The notes under the pieces: model-generated
What the model was told of the DNA's origin: nothing
Seen by the model: the letters and a program-made list of their open reading frames with translations, nothing else
Databases searched by the model: none
Position numbers and translations under genes: made by a program
In this document: piece by piece, positions 1-7,497 of the stretch
How the letters are laid out: every line of letters begins with the position of its first letter
Numbering within the stretch: the stretch's first letter is position 1
Source of the DNA: Glaciecola sp048820975
GTDB taxonomy: Bacteria; Pseudomonadota; Gammaproteobacteria; Enterobacterales; Alteromonadaceae
NCBI RefSeq assembly: GCF_048820975.1
Contig: NZ_JBMEUF010000003.1
Span: 1 to 64,000 of the forward strand
Direction of reading: 5' to 3'
DNA length: 64,000 bases

Positions 1-114
1 GGCGACAATAGCGATACGGTCCCACCTGACTCCATCTCGAACTCAGAAGTGAAACGTATTAGCGGCGATGGTAGTGTGGGGTTTCCCCATGCGAGAGTAG
101 CACATCGCCAGACT
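1..114 (+). rRNA. rrf: 5S ribosomal RNA (5' end cut by window edge)
   Basis: The sequence follows the bacterial 5S pattern, including the segments tcccacctgac, cgaactcagaagtgaaac and gatggtagtgtgggg. The 3' strand tcgccagact (105-114) would pair with a 5' strand that begins agtct followed by ggcga. Only ggcga is present at position 1, so about five bases are missing to the left. The gene is presumably the last one of an rRNA operon lying upstream of the window. Confidence 0.95.
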
Positions 115-125
115 CCTATTTAAAG

Positions 126-158
126 AAACCCGCATAGCATACGCTAGCGGGTTTTTTT
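126..158 (+). terminator. Intrinsic terminator of the rRNA operon
   Basis: The arms aaacccgc (126-133) and gcgggttt (147-154) form a stem that is extended inward by tagc/gcta (135-138/143-146), and seven Ts follow (152-158). It lies 12 nt after the end of 5S, where an rRNA operon terminator is expected. Confidence 0.9.
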
Positions 159-306
159 ACGTCTGATGAAAAGTGACACGCATTAGCAGCGACTCATTCG
201 GGGCATAAATAACAAATACACATTCGCTTACGATCTTAGGCATTTACCTTTGTTTATTAAACGCGTATCTTAACTACATAAATAATTATAAAAATACGGA
301 AATTTT

Positions 307-1377
307 ATGTCAAAGCACAAAAGGCAAATAAGCTATTTGTTATTAGCACTTTTATTCACCAAGGTCGTTATTGCTAATGAACAAGAATCTCAGACGCTTG
401 CCAATGTAAACGCTCTAATGAAGCAGGAGCAACACGAAGAAGTTATTTCCATAATGGAGGAACTGCCAAGTGCTAGCTTAAGCTTTGATCATTACAAAGT
501 ATATGTAGCGGCAGCGGCCTCAATTGACCTAGACGACGCAGAAGACATTGCGATTCAAGCTGTTGAAAATCTTCCTGATGATCCCGACATCTATTTGTTA
601 CATGCTAGTATTATGGGACAGCAAGCACAGACTAGTGTATTTAGTGCTTTATCATATGCGAGCAAAGCACTCAAAAGCCTTAAAAAGGCAGTGACGCTAG
701 CACCTTCTGAGCCTAAGTATCGCTTAGCATTAATGGGTTTCTATTTAGCAGCACCTTCCATTGCTGGAGGTGACGAAGAACTTGCCTACCAAGAAGCACA
801 ATCTATTGCTCAACTAGATAAAATATACGGCCATGTAGCATTAGCACGATACTACCAAGCTACCGGCGATTCTCAAAAAGCCATTGAAAAGTTACAAGTA
901 GCTTCCGAATCAAATCCAGACAACGTAAATATTCTTGATACTTATGCGTCAGTGTTAGTACAAAGTGAAAAATATAGTAAAGCCATAGAAATTTACCAAA
1001 AGATTATTAACCTCCCTTTGCCTCAAATTACCGAAAATCTAGAGGAACTGAAGCCAGAGGCGCTTGAAAATGAAAAGCAACTTCGATTAAACAGTCAATA
1101 CCAAATAGGACGAGTAGCACTACTTGGGGATGTGAAACACAGCGAAGGAATAACAAGCCTGCAGCAATACCTAGAGACTTTACAAGCAACAAGTGTAGAC
1201 GTACGCGGCCTGCCGTCATCAAATTGGGCGCATTTACGTATGGCGGGTTTATTATTCGCCACTAAACAGTACAAAGCGAGCAAAGAAAAGCTTGATGCTC
1301 TAATTGTTGATAAGAATGATGATCAAATGAAGTCAGCCTTTAAAGAATTAAGAAAAAAATTAAAAAGCGCCTTATAG
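307..1377 (+). CDS. Secreted TPR-repeat protein of unknown function
   Basis: This 356-residue protein starts with a typical Sec signal peptide (basic start, hydrophobic residues about 9-20, probable cleavage after VVIA at 23). The rest is helical and carries TPR-like repeats, clearest around residues 170-235, where the pattern of small and aromatic residues (ALARYYQATGDSQKAIEKL, then a DTYASVLVQSEKYSKAIEIY-type repeat) is classical. TPR proteins are periplasmic scaffolds or assembly factors, but nothing here shows the partner. It stands alone downstream of the rRNA operon and converges on the RND exporter gene. Its last codons overlap a hairpin that serves the opposite strand. The ATG at 307 has only a weak GGA Shine-Dalgarno sequence. 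Confidence 0.75.
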   Translation: MSKHKRQISYLLLALLFTKVVIANEQESQTLANVNALMKQEQHEEVISIMEELPSASLSFDHYKVYVAAAASIDLDDAEDIAIQAVENLPDDPDIYLLHASIMGQQAQTSVFSALSYASKALKSLKKAVTLAPSEPKYRLALMGFYLAAPSIAGGDEELAYQEAQSIAQLDKIYGHVALARYYQATGDSQKAIEKLQVASESNPDNVNILDTYASVLVQSEKYSKAIEIYQKIINLPLPQITENLEELKPEALENEKQLRLNSQYQIGRVALLGDVKHSEGITSLQQYLETLQATSVDVRGLPSSNWAHLRMAGLLFATKQYKASKEKLDALIVDKNDDQMKSAFKELRKKLKSAL

Positions 1378-1382
1378 GCGCT
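1340..1382 (-). terminator. Intrinsic terminator of the MlaA-RND operon
   Basis: AGCGCC (1366-1371) pairs with GGCGCT (1377-1382) around a 5-nt loop. Read on the minus strand, the stem is followed by TTTTTAATTTTTTT, a strong U tract. It overlaps the last codons of the convergent TPR gene, whose stop codon lies in the loop. Confidence 0.75.
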
Positions 1383-1392
1383 ATTTATTCAA

Positions 1393-3804
1393 TTACGCCT
1401 TTTGCTTGTTCCCAACAAATGATTTTAAAAGTGCGGGTAAAATGGTGAGGTCGGTAATAAACGCGAACAACATTGCACAGGCAGTCAATATGCCGAAGTA
1501 TACACTTGGCATAAAGTCTGAAAATACGAACATACCAAAACCCACTGCAATGAGCGTTGATGTATAAGTAATTGCCAAGCCAGTATGAGCAAATGCACTA
1601 TCGAGTTTTTGTTCACTTTTACTCGTTCTATAGGCATCAATGAAGTGAATGGTATCATCTATTGCTATTCCCATAGCAATAGCCGCTATTGTGATGGTCA
1701 TTAAATCCAAAGGTATCCCCAACAGTCCAATCAAGCCTAATACTGTTGTAGTGGTTAATACATTAGGTACCAAAGCGATTAAGGCTAATTTGATTGACCT
1801 AAAAATAACGAGTAACACAATCGCTAAGGCGCCATACACAATGCCTAAAGTCGCAACTTGTGAATCAAATAATTTAGATAATATATCTTGGTAAAGTACA
1901 AAAAGGTTCGTAAGTTGGTAGCTATCTTGCGTTAAGCCTGTTGCGGCTAAATCAGCCCGAAGATTTTCTAACAGTTCAGCCCTGTTCAAATCGGGTAAGG
2001 TGTCTTCAATACGAGTAGAGATTCGCATGGTGTTTGTTTCAGTATCAATATAAGCGCCTATCATCTGATTCACAATTGCTTTATCAAGCAAAGAATAAAT
2101 CACATCAAGTTCATACTCAGTAAGCGGTTTATTATCGTTTAGTTGCTGCGCTAAGCTTGTGAAGTTAATAAGTGAGGTCACATTTCCCGTTGCGTCAAAT
2201 GCATCAACTACGGCGTGGCCTAAGTGCAGTTTATTTACATCATCGGCGCGCATAAACAGATCACTCAGTCCTACGCTAGGGCTCATGTCTATTATTATAT
2301 CAAGGGGAGTTGAGCCACCAAATTCTTGGTCAATGAAACTTAGTTCTTTATAAATAGTGGTGTCTTGGTGAAAGTAATCAATAAAACTATTTTCAACATT
2401 TAGTTTTGTAATACCCACGCTAATTGCTAACATCGCCACAAGGGGGACAAATATATACGTTTTGGTTCGTTTAATAACGCTTGCTTTCAAGCCAAGTAAA
2501 AATTTGCTAACAAAACTAAGTTCAGTGCTTTCATCTTTCTCTTTAAAAAAGCTTAACAAACTTGGAAAAACGAGCAGTGCAATAAGTAGAGTGACGCCGT
2601 TGGCAATTAACATCATTAAACCAAAGTCCATTACCGGTTGAATGCCGCTAGCCATTAGTGATGCAAAACCAATAGAGGTGGTAATTGCTGCAAAGAAGCA
2701 GGGGGCTATTTTGAGTTTCAAGGTTTCAAGTACACGCTCACCTTGTAGCATACTGGGCTTGTCGCGGCTCACTTCCCTATAGCAGGTTATAAGGTGCAAC
2801 ATAATAGCTAAAGTTAAAATGAGCTGAAGCGCAATAAAGTTAGCTGATATTACCGTTGCAGGAATATTTAGCAGGGCTAATAAGCCAAGTGTTATCACAA
2901 CACTGGACACACATGCGAATAACGGAAATAACAACCATTTGGCCGAACGAAACAATAAGAGCAGTAAAGCACTAATTAACAAGCTTATGCCAGCTCCAAA
3001 ATAGAATAAATCTTGAGTAACAATCTCAATTAAACGAATGCCAACTACGTAACTTCCCCCAATATATAAATTTGCATCTAAGTTCGCCTCTTGAATAATA
3101 CTTTCTATGCTGAGCACTTCTTGCTGGCGAACTTTAGCTATCTTATCTTGAATAGTCTTAGCTTCTAATTTTAAGCTTTCCAGTTCCGTTTGCTGCGCCT
3201 CACTAAGCTCTCCATCTATCAACTTCGCCTGAATCGCTACTATCTTATTATTGAGGGAATCTAGGGCTGGGTTTTCTTTGAAAACTAATTGGATGGCCGT
3301 GGCGGTTTGTTGTTTGTTAACCAGCAAATCAGTAAAAATGGGATGATCACTTAATAAACGCTCCATGTCCGAGGGGCTATAGTTTTGCTTATAATAATTA
3401 AGTTCATCTACGGCTACATTTCCCATTAACTGATTTTTACTTTCAATCAAGGGAACTGACAACATCGAGTTAACCGTTTCTACTCTCTCTAATTGGCTAA
3501 ATTTTTTGCTTAGTAATTCAATATCATTAATTGCACCTTGGCTAAATACCTTTTTACTATTTGGCTGGTAGGCGACTAATATAAACTCGGCCGGCGAGAA
3601 TTTTTTATTGGCCAGTTGTGTTTTTATAAATAGTTCGTTGTTCTGCGTAAGCAAGGTGTCGGCTGAAGCATCTATTTTAAATTGCGGTGCAAATATGCCA
3701 AAACCACATAAGGCGATAGCGAATAAAGCTAATATAAACCAACGAGCCGCCAATATGGCTTTAGCAACAAAGGTAACAATACTGCTCGATTTGTTACTAT
3801 TCAT
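1393..3804 (-). CDS. RND/MMPL-family exporter, probable lipid or hydrophobic substrate transporter
   Basis: The 803-residue protein has the duplicated RND architecture: an N-terminal TM helix, a large periplasmic loop, about five TM helices, then a second copy of the same plan. The motif MGIAIDDTIHFIDAYR in the second half is characteristic of the MMPL/hopanoid-exporter type (COG1033-like), as distinct from AcrB drug pumps. The first periplasmic loop contains a polar heptad-rich stretch (about residues 184-230) that looks like an inserted coiled coil. The ATG at 3804 was chosen over a TTG at 3822 because GGAGA lies just upstream. This start lies inside the end of the mlaA-like gene (ATGAATAG), an 8-nt overlap that implies translational coupling. 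The substrate is unknown; pairing with MlaA suggests phospholipid or another lipid. Confidence 0.85.
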   Translation of the reverse strand: MNSNKSSSIVTFVAKAILAARWFILALFAIALCGFGIFAPQFKIDASADTLLTQNNELFIKTQLANKKFSPAEFILVAYQPNSKKVFSQGAINDIELLSKKFSQLERVETVNSMLSVPLIESKNQLMGNVAVDELNYYKQNYSPSDMERLLSDHPIFTDLLVNKQQTATAIQLVFKENPALDSLNNKIVAIQAKLIDGELSEAQQTELESLKLEAKTIQDKIAKVRQQEVLSIESIIQEANLDANLYIGGSYVVGIRLIEIVTQDLFYFGAGISLLISALLLLLFRSAKWLLFPLFACVSSVVITLGLLALLNIPATVISANFIALQLILTLAIMLHLITCYREVSRDKPSMLQGERVLETLKLKIAPCFFAAITTSIGFASLMASGIQPVMDFGLMMLIANGVTLLIALLVFPSLLSFFKEKDESTELSFVSKFLLGLKASVIKRTKTYIFVPLVAMLAISVGITKLNVENSFIDYFHQDTTIYKELSFIDQEFGGSTPLDIIIDMSPSVGLSDLFMRADDVNKLHLGHAVVDAFDATGNVTSLINFTSLAQQLNDNKPLTEYELDVIYSLLDKAIVNQMIGAYIDTETNTMRISTRIEDTLPDLNRAELLENLRADLAATGLTQDSYQLTNLFVLYQDILSKLFDSQVATLGIVYGALAIVLLVIFRSIKLALIALVPNVLTTTTVLGLIGLLGIPLDLMTITIAAIAMGIAIDDTIHFIDAYRTSKSEQKLDSAFAHTGLAITYTSTLIAVGFGMFVFSDFMPSVYFGILTACAMLFAFITDLTILPALLKSFVGNKQKA

Positions 3805-4702
3805 TTGGTCTTTCTCCAACAATGTTTACTTCGCTTTTTGCCGCTTCTCGCGCCATATCATCACGATTCATGGTTTGAATATACTGGTTACGAAAATAAA
3901 CGTATGGGTCTTCAGCCTGTTCAAATAAGGTAATGTACAAATCTGATTGGCGTGAAAAATCATCCACGCCATCTACAACACGTACGGCGGTATCTTCGGG
4001 GCTGTTAAATACGTAGGTAACCGGATGAATTAGGCTTTCAGAAACAACTGAGGTGGTGCCGCGTAAGTCAGATTGCCCCAATATTGGCAATACGATATAA
4101 GCACCGCTTCCAACATCGTACTTCATTAAAGTTTGCGCAATAGTTTGAGGATGCTCTTCAATGCCAAACCAATCGCTGGCAGGATCGAACAATCCAAGTA
4201 AACCTACTGTAGAGTTAATCAAGAATCGTCCCAAATTATTTCCTGCTTCTGAAAATTCTCCGCTGAGTCCATTATTAAGCAAATTTAAAGGTTCACGTAA
4301 ATTATCAAACGCATTAGCAATAGAATTTCTAGCAGGCTCTGGAATAACTGCCTTGTAGCCTTTAGCTACAGGTATTAGCACGTATTTATACGTGTAATGA
4401 TTAAAGCTAAATAAGGGCCTGTTTATGAATTCCAATGGGTCATAATACTCGGTAGATGCTATTTCTAAACTTTCATTTAGCTCATCGGTAGGGGCGACTA
4501 CTGTTGGTTGAACGGTAATAACACCGTTACTCGTTTGAATTTGCGTAGCTTTGTAATTGCTGAGTTCTTGCGCTTTGCTTGGTTCAGGTTTTACCGTTGG
4601 GGTTTGTTCAGCTGCTATTTCTTCATGACTGGGGGCGCTAGAACAAGCTATTACACTACTTAAACTACCGGCTATTATTATAATTCGAAAGATAGACTTC
4701 AT
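3797..4702 (-). CDS. mlaA: MlaA/VacJ-family outer-membrane lipoprotein
   Basis: The protein has 301 residues with a lipoprotein signal ending in SVIAC (Cys20). The body has MlaA landmarks: DPLEFINRPLFSFN near residue 90, NLREPLNLLNN, and a GxFLINSTVGLLGLFDPAS-type stretch followed by TLMKYDVGSGAYIVLPILG. MlaA forms a ring in the outer membrane and removes phospholipids from the outer leaflet for retrograde transport through MlaC. Here it is coupled to an RND exporter, while mlaFEDCB lies near 52-55 kb. The N-terminal region between Cys20 and about residue 85 is a low-complexity, acidic and proline-containing linker, longer than in E. coli MlaA. A second mlaA copy elsewhere in the genome cannot be excluded. 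Confidence 0.9.
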   Translation of the reverse strand: MKSIFRIIIIAGSLSSVIACSSAPSHEEIAAEQTPTVKPEPSKAQELSNYKATQIQTSNGVITVQPTVVAPTDELNESLEIASTEYYDPLEFINRPLFSFNHYTYKYVLIPVAKGYKAVIPEPARNSIANAFDNLREPLNLLNNGLSGEFSEAGNNLGRFLINSTVGLLGLFDPASDWFGIEEHPQTIAQTLMKYDVGSGAYIVLPILGQSDLRGTTSVVSESLIHPVTYVFNSPEDTAVRVVDGVDDFSRQSDLYITLFEQAEDPYVYFRNQYIQTMNRDDMAREAAKSEVNIVGERPNE

Positions 4703-4726
4703 TTTCAGGGGCCTTTGGGGGTAATA

Positions 4727-4753
4727 GCGTTCGCCAAATATCTTGACGAACGC
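4727..4753. repeat. Inverted repeat between the OmpA-like gene and mlaA
   Basis: GCGTTCG (4727-4733) and CGAACGC (4747-4753) form a perfect 7-bp stem with a 13-nt loop. No U tract follows on either strand, so it is not a clear terminator. It could partly separate expression of the two lipoprotein genes or stabilise an RNA end. Confidence 0.4.
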
Positions 4754-4799
4754 GGGTATGCGCTATTTACTATAAGTACCATAGCAAATAAGTTATTAA

Positions 4800-5441
4800 T
4801 TAACTGTTACTTACTGGGATTATATTTAGCTCAACTCTACGATTCTTTTGTCTTGATTCTTCAGAGGCATTACTTGCAATTGGTTGAGATTCCCCTAAAC
4901 CCAGCGTTTGTAAACGATCAGGTGATATGTTCTGCTGGCTAAGGTAGGCGGCAACGCTATTAGCACGAGCCATTGACAAATCTTGGTTGTACATGTCACT
5001 ACCGGTTGAATCAGTATGCCCTTCAATGCTTAGTTTCGTTTTTTCAAATTCTGCTAGCACTATGGCTACGTCATTTAACACGGGGTAAAAGTTAGATTGA
5101 ACTTGAGTACCATCAGACGCAAATGTTAACTCACCAGGAATAATTAATCTGAGCTGTTCCCCATCTCTAATAACCTGTACACCGGTATCTGCGAGCTCAG
5201 ATTTAAGTGCCGCTTCTTGTTTGTCCATATAATTACCAATTGCAGAGCCCGCCAAAGCACCTATTGCCGCACCCCAAACGTAACGACTCTTGTCATTGTC
5301 ACCAGTGCCTTTACCTATAAGTGCGCCAACGGCCGCACCTATGCCTGCGCCTTTTTGTGTATTAGATGAATTTGCACAACCTGTAAATATTAGGGTAGAG
5401 GCAAGGGCAGCGATAATGTGGATAGATAATGGTTGTTTCAT
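4800..5441 (-). CDS. OmpA-family lipoprotein with glycine-zipper region (YiaD/YfiB type)
   Basis: The 213-residue protein has a lipobox IFTGC with Cys22. It is followed by a glycine-zipper segment (GAGIGAAVGALIGKGTG and a second AAIGALAGSAIGNYMD run, residues about 31-72) and a C-terminal OmpA-like peptidoglycan-binding domain containing IEGHTDSTGSDMYNQDLS and SRQKNRRVEL. The domain binds diaminopimelate in peptidoglycan, so the protein should tether the outer membrane to the wall. The ATG at 5441 is preferred over the TTG at 5453 because GGAG precedes it at good spacing. It may be the first gene of a minus-strand cluster with mlaA and the RND exporter (97-nt gap), although a hairpin at 4727-4753 lies between them. 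Confidence 0.9.
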   Translation of the reverse strand: MKQPLSIHIIAALASTLIFTGCANSSNTQKGAGIGAAVGALIGKGTGDNDKSRYVWGAAIGALAGSAIGNYMDKQEAALKSELADTGVQVIRDGEQLRLIIPGELTFASDGTQVQSNFYPVLNDVAIVLAEFEKTKLSIEGHTDSTGSDMYNQDLSMARANSVAAYLSQQNISPDRLQTLGLGESQPIASNASEESRQKNRRVELNIIPVSNS

Positions 5442-5633
5442 GTTTGACTCCAAACTTTTGGGTAATTGTTATAATTTCGTTTTTATCGGTATAGCAATTG
5501 GTATTCCACCTATTTACGAAACGGGTAAAATTTAATGCGGTACCTAATTTATAAAGGATTGAAAGGGATTTTACTAAGCCAGCAGTAGCTGCATGATGCA
5601 ATTATAAAAGTAAGTGTATGTAATAATTTCCGA

Positions 5634-5864
5634 GTGCTTGTGTTAAAAATACATGTTGTTTTCATGATTATGATTTACACGGAAGCGGAATTTTTAGATA
5701 TGTGGCTAGACCCAAACATTCAAACCCATCCACGAATAGATTTCGTGTTGAATCATCCAATGCTTTATCCTAGCGTAGAAGTACAAAGAGAAAAAACTTA
5801 TAAAGACAAGGTGCCAATGAAATCACCAGCATCGGCTGTGCTGGTATTTCATATATTAGCTTAG
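5634..5864 (+). CDS. Doubtful small ORF
   Basis: This is a 76-codon open frame in the 438-nt interval between the OmpA-like lipoprotein and the DUF3010 gene. A shorter start (MIYTEAEFLDMW) is also possible. No domain was recognised. The frame runs through a 7-bp hairpin (ACCAGCA 5825-5831 with TGCTGGT 5839-5845), which argues against coding. No good ribosome binding site was seen. Apart from this frame and hairpin, nothing convincing was found between 5442 and 5879. Confidence 0.15.
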   Translation: MLVLKIHVVFMIMIYTEAEFLDMWLDPNIQTHPRIDFVLNHPMLYPSVEVQREKTYKDKVPMKSPASAVLVFHILA

Positions 5865-5879
5865 CGGCTAAAAGCCAAT

Positions 5880-6326
5880 TTAATTTTCGTCATGCCCATA
5901 TACAATATTCATATGAATAGCATAAGCGATTTCGAACGCGCTCTTTTGGAATATTTTCAATCCGGTTTCTTCAAAGGCCACTGTAACTGGATTTCGTTTA
6001 ATGGCTTCTTTAAATTCAACCGCAGTAATGACTTGTGTATCCACATCTTTAATTAACTGAATGGCCGCTTCCATTTTGAAACCTAAAGCGCCGCCTGCAA
6101 ACTTACCTTTTAAAGGGCGCTCTTTTATTACCACTTTATCAATTTTATAATCTTCAATTAATTTGGCGAAGGTAGCTTGAAAATATTGGATATCACCAGT
6201 ACGGTTTTGCTTATTAAATTCTACTTTTCTTACTCGGCATTCAGGTATAGAAAACAAACCGTCTTGATAAGACAATAAGCATATAATCGCCTCGCTACCT
6301 TTTAACTCTACGCCACATATTCTCAT
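5880..6326 (-). CDS. DUF3010-family protein
   Basis: The 148-residue protein starts MRICGVELKGSEAII, a beginning I recognise from the DUF3010 family of gammaproteobacteria. An N-terminal strand with GVELKG and a later KVVIKERPLKGKFAGG resemble the layout of RNase H-like folds, in which acidic residues come from the first strand and after the KERP element. That fold assignment is inference. The ATG at 6326 is preferred to the one at 6332 because GAGGA sits about 7 nt upstream of 6326 and is too close to the other. It is transcribed divergently from the DUF2797 gene. Function is unknown. Confidence 0.8.
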   Translation of the reverse strand: MRICGVELKGSEAIICLLSYQDGLFSIPECRVRKVEFNKQNRTGDIQYFQATFAKLIEDYKIDKVVIKERPLKGKFAGGALGFKMEAAIQLIKDVDTQVITAVEFKEAIKRNPVTVAFEETGLKIFQKSAFEIAYAIHMNIVYGHDEN

Positions 6327-6492
6327 TGTCATTTCCTCATAATAATTAGTGGATTAATTTTACATGCTGGATGCATTGAATACTATCTTTGTATTGTTAT
6401 TCATAAAAGTATTTAAAAAAGATGATGATTGCAGCGAGCCATCCTCAAAATTTTGTTACAATTCGCAAAAATTTTTATAAAGCGGGTAATAA

Positions 6493-7335
6493 ATGACAAC
6501 CCTTTTTGGCAACATTAAAAAGATGAAAGTGTCGGTAGACGAAAACGCACAAGCACAGTATCAACTGCCTATTGGCGAATCGCTTGTAAATATGAACGAA
6601 GCAATTGGTAAACACATAAAAGTGAGCTTTGCAGGTATTATTAACTGCGTTAATTGCAACAGGCAAACAAAGAAAAGTTTTAACCAAGGTTACTGTTTTG
6701 TATGCCTACGAAAATTAGCGCAATGTGACACCTGCATTATTAAACCAGAGCAATGCCATTATGACCAAGGTACTTGCCGCGAGCCCCAATGGGGTGAGGC
6801 CAACTGCCTCCAAGATCACTTTGTTTATCTTTCAAATACTGGCCAAATAAAAATTGGTATTACCAAGTTCATCGGCGAGGAAGTGTCTTCTCGTTGGATA
6901 GATCAGGGTGCTAATCAAGCGATTGCCATTTATAGAGTGAAAGAACGCTTACACAGCGGCTTGTTGGAAACCCACATTGCACAATCTGTTGGTGATAAAA
7001 CAAATTGGCGTACTATGTTGAAAGGTACTGCAGACAAACTTGATTTGCTTAGCATGAAACAAAAAGTATATGAGTTAGCCGCTGATAAGGTAAGGGAAAT
7101 GCAAGCCGAATTTGGTATTCAGGCCGTGCAAGAATTAGATACTCCTCCCGTTGAGATTAATTATCCGGTAAACCAATACCCAGTAAAAATAAAGTCTATT
7201 AACCTTGATAAAGAGGGCGAATTTGAAGGGCAACTTTTAGGTATCAAGGGGCAGTACTTGATGTTAGATGGTGATCGCGTCATTAATATTCGTAAGTATA
7301 CTGGCTATGAATGGGAACTAAACATAGCCTCTTAA
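6493..7335 (+). CDS. DUF2797-family protein with zinc-binding cysteines and a GIY-YIG-like segment
   Basis: The 280-residue protein has cysteine pairs spaced like a zinc ribbon: INCVNCNRQ and YCFVCLRK (residues about 52-75), followed by CDTC, EQCHY and GTCREP. After these comes HFVYLSNTGQIKIGITK, then RWIDQGANQAIAIY, which is the strand-helix pattern of GIY-YIG nucleases (YLS...KIGIT...RW). This combination is typical of the DUF2797 family. Whether it cuts nucleic acid is not known. The start at 6493 follows AAAGCGGGTAATAA. It is divergent from the DUF3010 gene with a 166-nt shared upstream region. Confidence 0.85.
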   Translation: MTTLFGNIKKMKVSVDENAQAQYQLPIGESLVNMNEAIGKHIKVSFAGIINCVNCNRQTKKSFNQGYCFVCLRKLAQCDTCIIKPEQCHYDQGTCREPQWGEANCLQDHFVYLSNTGQIKIGITKFIGEEVSSRWIDQGANQAIAIYRVKERLHSGLLETHIAQSVGDKTNWRTMLKGTADKLDLLSMKQKVYELAADKVREMQAEFGIQAVQELDTPPVEINYPVNQYPVKIKSINLDKEGEFEGQLLGIKGQYLMLDGDRVINIRKYTGYEWELNIAS

Positions 7336-7497
7336 ATGTGTAAATTAACAATCAAGGCTGTATGTAATTTTACGCGTAATTGGATTAATTACTTACAACT
7401 AATTAACTATACTAAAGTTTTGAATTACCATTTTTAGCCCTTTTAAGAACGCAATAAATGTGTTAAAAATTAACCACCGCGAAGTAAAAGGGCTAAG

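Noticed and set aside
4715..4942. 75-codon plus-strand frame between mlaA and the OmpA-like gene
   Set aside because: It overlaps the 3' end of the OmpA-like lipoprotein on the other strand and has no recognisable protein features.
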